This document shows positions 57,880 through 64,000 of a stretch of DNA of 64,000 bases, piece by piece (the stretch's first letter is position 1; the number at the start of each line of letters is the position of its first letter). Origin of the DNA: Malurus cyaneus samueli. Its lineage: Eukaryota; Chordata; Aves; Passeriformes; Maluridae. A model generated the notes under the pieces. The model saw only the letters and a list, made by a program, of their open reading frames with translations, had not been told where the DNA came from and searched no databases. The stretch covers positions 13,433,827 through 13,497,826 of the forward strand of contig CM019227.1 in assembly GCA_009741485.1 (NCBI GenBank), given 5' to 3'. Position numbers and translations under genes: made by a program.

Positions 57880-60800
57880 GCACCCAACAGAGCCACGGCT
57901 TCTGGCTGCCTCTGCAACTCCACACACAGGGGCAGGAAAAGGAGCTTTACTCCCGAGTCAATACCAAGAGATTTCAAGGTTGCCCAACTCACAAAAGTAC
58001 ATTTTTTTAAATATGATGTCCCTTCTTATAAAATGTGTTTATAAACTACTGCCAAATATTCAGCACAGTTCTAATATCAAGGACTTGAGGACAGAATTTT
58101 CAAACAAATAAATAACAAGTTCAGCTACCGTATTCAGGAGAAGCCACCTTCAATCCAGGTTTCTCAGAACCTCAGGATGCAGCCATTGAAAAATGGCCAT
58201 GTCTAGATAATATTTTGGGGGTTTTCTGTTTTCATTCCCACATGAGCTGAACAACCGTGCCCAGACAGACCTATCTGAGTCCCTGCTCTGGTATCAAAGG
58301 GTCTGTCTGCCCGAGTTTATTGCAACAAATAAAAATCAATGCATTTTGAAATGGAAAATAATTTCCACCTGAATCGCTGTAGATACAGATGTGGAAGCAG
58401 CATTAGTCACAGCTTGCTGAATGGCAGGCATTTCTGCCTTGCTGCTGCTTTGTGACTAACACTTCAGGAGCAAACAACTGCTTCCATGCACACAGAAAGC
58501 CTCAATCTCCCCAAACAGTGCAAACCATCACTGCAGAATGGCAATGACTCACATTAGTGCACTGCATTTCATAACAGCCCCGTGAGACACACAATTGTCA
58601 GATGATAAGGATGTGAGGCGCGGAGATTAAATGATTTGACAGACTGCTATAGACCTGTTTGACAGAGCTGGAAAATTAACTCTGAATTTCTCAGTCCCCA
58701 TCCGATATTTTAATCTCAACATCACTATCAGCAATATTAGAGTAACCTCTCTGCCCAGCTCAGGGATGGAGGATGCAATGGGCCATGAGGGATTGCTGCA
58801 GATATCAAATTCCCTCTCCAGAGAGGGTTTTGCTTCTTCTCTTTCAATCTGTGCACACACTGGGCAGAGCCAGACCCGGCACAGAAATGCAGAACAGCAG
58901 TGTCAGGCTCCAGCTCTCGGGCCAAGTGTTAAACAATTTCCAAATGTAGATGAGGCTTTGGCTTTCCTTTGAGTCTGGCAGATGAGCCTTCCAAGAGCAC
59001 AAAGTCCAGCAGGATTAGATGGGGCCCTGCTCTTCCCTTCACCACGGAGGAACTTTCCAGTGCTCTGTCCCTGCTCCTGCAGGTCTCCTGCCTGTCCCAG
59101 CCTCACCTTTCCCAAACTTGGCGTGACACAGCTGCCTGGCTCTGACCATTTCCCTGCAATTCCCGGTGTCTGTGCCTCATTTCTGCCTGGTTCACTGATT
59201 TTTCTGAGCCTTTCTTCCCTCCCTGTTATTCCTGGGGTGAGGATAAAAGCCCCATTCCCCTGCTGCTCACTGTGGTGCAGTCCCTGCTCAGCACTGGGCG
59301 AGTACAAATTGTCACAAAGAACCCCTGATGTGTTTATTTTACAAACCAGTCACCTGGAAAAATAGATTGAGGTTTTTTCAGATGAAATAGTTGTAATTTA
59401 TTGCTAGTTTGGAGTAACAAATAAACAGAAATGAACCTGCCAGGTGCAATCTCTTTAAAAGAGGTTCAGAAGCCGGGTTTTAATTGTTTTAGTTCTTAAG
59501 CAAGCAGCATTCGCTACAGAAAACTATAAATCACTGGATTTTAATGACTTCTGTAATATTTTTCCACAATGCATACAGAAAAAGGCAACAGCTAAAATAA
59601 CTTAAACTATGGAGCAGCTATTTCTTCATCCCATTTATTTGCACTATTCAGCAAAATAAATAAAAGTCTCCAGACTGCCTTGATGACATCACATTCAAGT
59701 TTACTGAGCTTTTCTGCCTTAGAAAGTGTATCAGATCAGGAAATATTTGTAGAAACCTTTGGAAAATAATATCCTGTTTCAGGACATCTAATGAACCTGG
59801 CAGTGGTTGAGTGACTCCAAAAGTCACAGCTCAATCTCACACCGATTTGAAGAATTCGCAACTAGCATCAGGATTTATCAGCTAGTACAAAAATTGGGTT
59901 TTTAAAAATTCTTTTAACCAATGTCCAGATCTCAGCATTTTGCAGCATTGCTGGCTAGTTAATAAGCTGGTTTGCTAAAGCCAACCCTTTTAAAAGGAGG
60001 GTATTGATTCAATGGTTTTCATGGCAAGGTTTCTGGGGACAGACTAAGGAAAAATAAAAAAGACTTTGAATAAAATGTCAGACCCTCTTGAGTTGCAAAA
60101 TGGGTGCTTTGACCAAATCCTGCTCCAAAAATATATCTGAAAGTGTGAGTGGAAAATGGTATGGAAATAGAAAAAGAAAAATCTACAAAAGATGTCAGAA
60201 ATTGAAATTAACGTTCTGGAGGCTGTTATATGTGGACTAAAGAATGACATTATGAATCATAAAGTACTGAGAATAAAAATATCAAAGAATTCAGATCAAA
60301 TAAGTGGTAAGTGCCCTTCAGTAAGATTAAATGAAATTCTCTTTTGCCAATTGCAGTTCAACAGCACAGCAGACATTTTACGCAATTCTATAATAATTTG
60401 TAATTTTGCAGTAGATGGTTATCAAATAAATTTTTCTTCTGTAGATAAATTGACTTCAAAGAGATTGTTGCCAAAACACCTTTCTATTTCCTTTTATGTT
60501 GGGTTATAAAGAATCCCCAAAGATCCATTCATTAGACTTATTCAAATTGTTCAATATTGAAAAGGAATCAGGAAACAATTCTATGAAATGTGAGATTATT
60601 TATGACTAACAACCTGAGCAGAAATTCCAAGTGATGAGCCACTGGTATGTCTTCCAACATGTATGAAACCTCCTATCTGAAGCATCACAGCATTTTCAGA
60701 ACGATGCTGGTTCGAGAGCAAGCCTTGCTTTTCCAAAGGCACACTCAAAGACATTCTTATAGGGCATATTTTAAATATTTTAAATAAGAAACCCCCGTGA

Positions 60801-62510
60801 ATTAGCAGTAGTACAATTTTCTATGCCATAATCTGTTTTTATGAAGCAGGACTTTAAATCAAAATAATGATGTATCGAGGAACTTTGTGATATCCCAGCT
60901 TTGTGCCTTTATTCTCAGCTAAATCTGTTTACATTAGCGGGGTTTGCCTTATTTGGTTAAAATATTTTCAACTTACAGAGGTATTTTTTGTACAAGTCTC
61001 GGAGAAAAGCAATTAACTTGCAGCAGATTAGACAGTTCAGGTGTTCAGCACCATCCATAGTCCCAATGGAGAAGCAGTCTGCATGCCAAGGAAAGAAAAT
61101 ATTAATAATTCAGGGAACCCACGCCAAAGACCAAGGTGCCTGCTATTTTTACTGTCACAGGTGAGCAGACTTTGAATAAGTTGAATTCATGCTTAGAAAT
61201 CTGCTTCAATACTTCCAGATCAGATGGCTGAAATAAAATAATTGTAATCAGCAGTAGGTGACAATAAACTGCCTTTCATTAGAATAGATGAAATAAGTCA
61301 GATCTTTGCACTGAAATGTCAAATGGCAGCTGACATAATTCACCACGGAATTGAAAGCTGCTCATAACACAGGAACAGAAATTTAATTTCAACCTATTTC
61401 AATGTAAATTGATCTTTAAGGGTCATTACATAAAATAATCTTTAGAAACGTGGTTCTAAACATGCCCAGAAACAGCTAATGGAGTCTGCAAATGACATCT
61501 TTACTTGATGAAGGGAAGTTTACATAACCTGATACAAGAGCTGTTCACAGCCCTGGTGAAATTAATGCACAGGGGTGTAATTTTCAACTCAAAAGGTTTT
61601 TTAATTTTGTGTGCTATGCAGGGACAACAGCAGAGGATCTGCATAAGTTACTACTTTACCATCTGTAAATAACGATTCAAAACTACATCCTGTGCACATA
61701 ATCTCTAGCAAAGACATCTGGAGGTCTGACAAAAGTGGTAACTCTTTTCTCAGGAGCTTTTGAAAGGAATTTTGTCTCTTCTCTATCAATCACATTCTCA
61801 CACTTTTAACTGAACTTTTAACTGTTTTTTAACTGAACTGCTACAACTTTTGCATGTCAACAGTGTTTACACCACGGAGTATTTTCCCTTGTTATGACCA
61901 CTTTAACTCAAGTTTGGCTGCCTCCCAGAAGCAGAGCAAGCCTTCCTTGCTGCACAGGTAATTAGCAGCAGGCTAATTGCTCAGGAGAGAAATCTCGTCT
62001 TGGACCACCGGAACATTTCCTCACTGCAGACACAGCAAGCATGCGAACCGGGAGGACAGAGAGAAATGGCTGTCAAATATTGTTCTGAAAGCCTCGCAGG
62101 AAGCCCTTGTTTACCTCCCATAATTAACACAGAAGAGCCCCTGGTGGCTCCATCACGCTGCTGGCACAGAGAAAGGGAGAGGGGAAAATAAATCGGCCCT
62201 GCGTGTGCCTGGCATTGTGCGGTCGGGAGCTGGAAGCCTGGGGCAGGGGCATTGATGAGCCGTTCAGGGGGCGAGTGAGATCTAAATGAGACCCACTGCC
62301 GCTGGTTTAACTTTCGGTGTGTAAGAAAAGGGGACAGAAAAGACGACAGTCCCTTAGACAGCCCCGACTCGGTTAGAGCTGGCCAGAGAGTCGGATCCTT
62401 GGATGGGAGCCGCAGCTCTGTGCCAGCACTCGGAGTCCTTGGCACCGCTCTGGGCTGGGGGGGCAGCGGGGCTCCCTCTGTGCCGGGGCTGCTGCAGGAG
62501 GTGTGGACAG
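57880..62510. other. Unique DNA, mostly AT-rich, no recognised gene
   Basis: A GC-richer portion at 58860-59300 carries overlapping frames of 127 and 134 codons. The stretch 59340-61900 is AT-rich. Within it an unusually long frame for such composition (105 codons, 60192-60509 plus) has no recognised domain. A CpG-rich block closes the segment and is listed separately. Confidence 0.5.
61950..62480. promoter_or_regulatory. CpG-enriched candidate regulatory element
   Basis: The left edge has a doubled homeodomain-type motif (GGTAATTAGC and GGCTAATTGC). The following 500 bases hold clearly more CpG than the neighbourhood (for example 62195-62290 and 62365-62450). There is no clear promoter box and no recognisable exon. 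It abuts the minisatellite at 62511. It could be an enhancer, an orphan CpG island or the edge of a promoter. Confidence 0.3.
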
Positions 62511-62838
62511 GCTGCTCCATTCCTGCTGCATCCCGGGATACTGCATCCCATTCCTGCTGCATCCTGCATCCCTGCCTGCTGCATCCCATTTCTGCTGCAT
62601 CTCACCCTGCTGCATCCCATTCCTGCTGCTCCATTCCTGCTGCATCCCTGCCTGCTGCATCCCGGGATACTGCATCCCATTCCTGCTGCATCCTGCATGC
62701 CTGCCTGCTGCATCCCTGCCTGCTGCATCCCGGGATACTGCATCCCATTCCTGCTGCATCCTCGCTTGCTCCATCCTGCATCCCATTCCTGCTCCATCCT
62801 GCATCCCACCCCGCTGCATCTCCCCCTGTTGTATCCCA
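62511..62838 (+). repeat. CTGCATCCC/ATTCCTG minisatellite with higher-order unit
   Basis: Units of roughly 15-17 bases (CTGCATCCCATTCCTG and CTGCATCCCTGCCTG) are mixed with a distinctive CTGCATCCCGGGATACTG block. That block recurs with its CGGGATA at 62534, 62663 and 62731, giving an irregular higher-order structure. Open frames of 176 to 279 codons on both strands across it are artefacts of the repeat. The CTGCATCCC core is shared with the 17.7-18.4 kb array. Confidence 0.96.
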
Positions 62839-64000
62839 GCCCTGCACACACAGCCAGCCTGGCCCAGCTCCAGCCCTGCCTGGGAGCCCTGGGAGCTCTT
62901 TGGGCAGCACCCTGGGCACAGCTGGGTGATTTCAGCAGCCAGAGCTCCCTCCTCACTCCTCGTGGCCAGGGCAAGGCAGAGCAGCGCTGGCTGCCCTGGA
63001 GGAGATGTGTTTCTGCAATGGCCACACGCACAAACACACTCAGGCTGGCTCTGGGGGCAGGAACGGAGGCCCAGGTTCTGCCAAGATATCTCTGACAAAC
63101 CCAAACACTGTTTACTGAAAGGTTTCTCTCCCCTGAGAACTCAGATTTCTCATCCTGTATTGGAGTCCAGTTAAGAGTAATATTACCATTCAATGAGTGT
63201 TTGCTTCAGCCATTAATCTTTTGCGTGGTAGTTTGTCAGGTGCTTTCAAATTAGTAATTTTTAAGTACCTGTCATCTGCTCAGTTCCAGTTCTCCTGCAT
63301 AACTGCAGTTCAGGGATCAAATAACAGGAAATCAGGAAAGGCAAGGCTTTTGGTACTTGGAGATAAATATTGTTTTAGAGATGTTCTGCATATCCACAGT
63401 CAGATAATAAATAAAAATCAGTTTCTGGAATGTTTGGAGCAGAAATCAGTCATGAATAACTGAAACATCAAAATAAAGTCTTCACTGGTGCTATTTTCAT
63501 TCGTTTCCTTCCTTTTCAAAAAAAATTAAAGAGAAGAAAGAACAAAGCAGGAAAGGGAATATTAATTTACAAGAACTCAGACTGTGCTGGAAAATTAGCT
63601 GAGAGGTGTGAAAGGCTGATAACTTGTACAGCCCAGCACGCCAAGCTGTGCAACTGAACACTGAAACACAGAGAGCAAACCAAATAACCATGCAGGAACA
63701 GCACATCCAGCAGCAAAGTGATCTGCAGCAACACAGATGAGGCTCAGTGAAAACAGGGGAGGATGGAAAGGACGACGAGGATGAGAGGAAGAATAACACA
63801 TTCACCTCTCAGACTGCTTTAGACAAATCTGAATTGCTAACAGAGAGGGGAGTCATTCTGTGCCTCATTCATCACCATTCCTGCCATGCTCATAACGTGT
63901 TTTAACTGCTGTTACAGTAATTGAATGGATGAGGCTGTTTCCAAAACAGATTTGATGTGTTGATGCAGGAAGCTAAACACAACGACCCAACACAGCACAC
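62839..64000. other. Unique DNA to window end, no gene seen
   Basis: GC-rich to about 63080, then AT-rich. The open frames (88 codons at 63197-63463; 102 codons at 63497-63805 minus) are without recognisable motif. I see no transposon or RNA gene. Confidence 0.6.

Noticed and set aside
60705..60725. GGTTCGA string as a tRNA T-arm
   Set aside because: No acceptor stem, anticodon arm or A-box can be found at the right spacing.
62354..63193. 279-codon minus frame and long plus frames near 62.4-63.2 kb
   Set aside because: Most of each frame lies in the CTGCATCCC minisatellite. The flanking parts show no known domain.

Overview
This 64 kb window looks like non-coding DNA from a vertebrate nuclear genome, most likely a bird and probably a songbird. 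That placement is an inference. It rests on a short stretch that I recognise as the 3' part of an avian CR1 LINE (about 51.5 kb), a typical avian-style retroviral LTR (about 30.0-30.5 kb), very low transposon density, many short A/C-rich (CAAAACC-like) tracts, and several CpG-poor minisatellites built on CATCCC or CACCCTG cores. I see no bacterial features, no rRNA or tRNA gene, no CRISPR array and no protein-coding gene that I can recognise. The long open frames either lie inside stop-free tandem repeats or are unrecognisable ORFs in unique DNA.

Layout. The first 3.2 kb is the oddest part. A 229 bp CpG-rich segment at the left edge reappears at 2938-3166 in inverted orientation with one mismatch. 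Between the arms lie a poly-A/polypurine tract, further CpG-rich sequence with two ATTGG boxes, a degenerate CAGCCTTTAGC minisatellite and a 25-N gap. A possible degenerate minus-strand LTR follows (about 3.4-4.2 kb). The rest is long unique sequence interrupted by tandem arrays: a GGGAT array at 14.3 kb; two 330 bp copies of a CATCCCACTG-rich block separated by one N at 17.7-18.4 kb; a 40 bp minisatellite with regularly spaced ambiguous bases at 23.25-23.99 kb; a CACATCTCACCCTG array at 50.1 kb; a four-copy 50 bp repeat at 57.7 kb; and a CTGCATCCC-type array at 62.5-62.8 kb.

Between the arrays, a few stretches (about 15.5-16.05, 39.1-39.8, 52.7-53.2 and 62.0-62.5 kb) are free of simple repeats and rich in TAAT/ATTA homeodomain-type cores or CpG. 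They resemble the conserved non-coding elements of gene deserts, but only alignment can show that. Nothing here forms a set of genes acting together. The window is best read as intergenic or intronic sequence.

The best leads for a second look are the near-perfect inverted CpG-rich duplication around an assembly gap, the family of related C-rich minisatellites (one with strong G-quadruplex potential), the LTR followed by a primer-binding-site-like sequence, and a small ORF at 48.9 kb whose internal duplicated peptide differs mainly at third codon positions.
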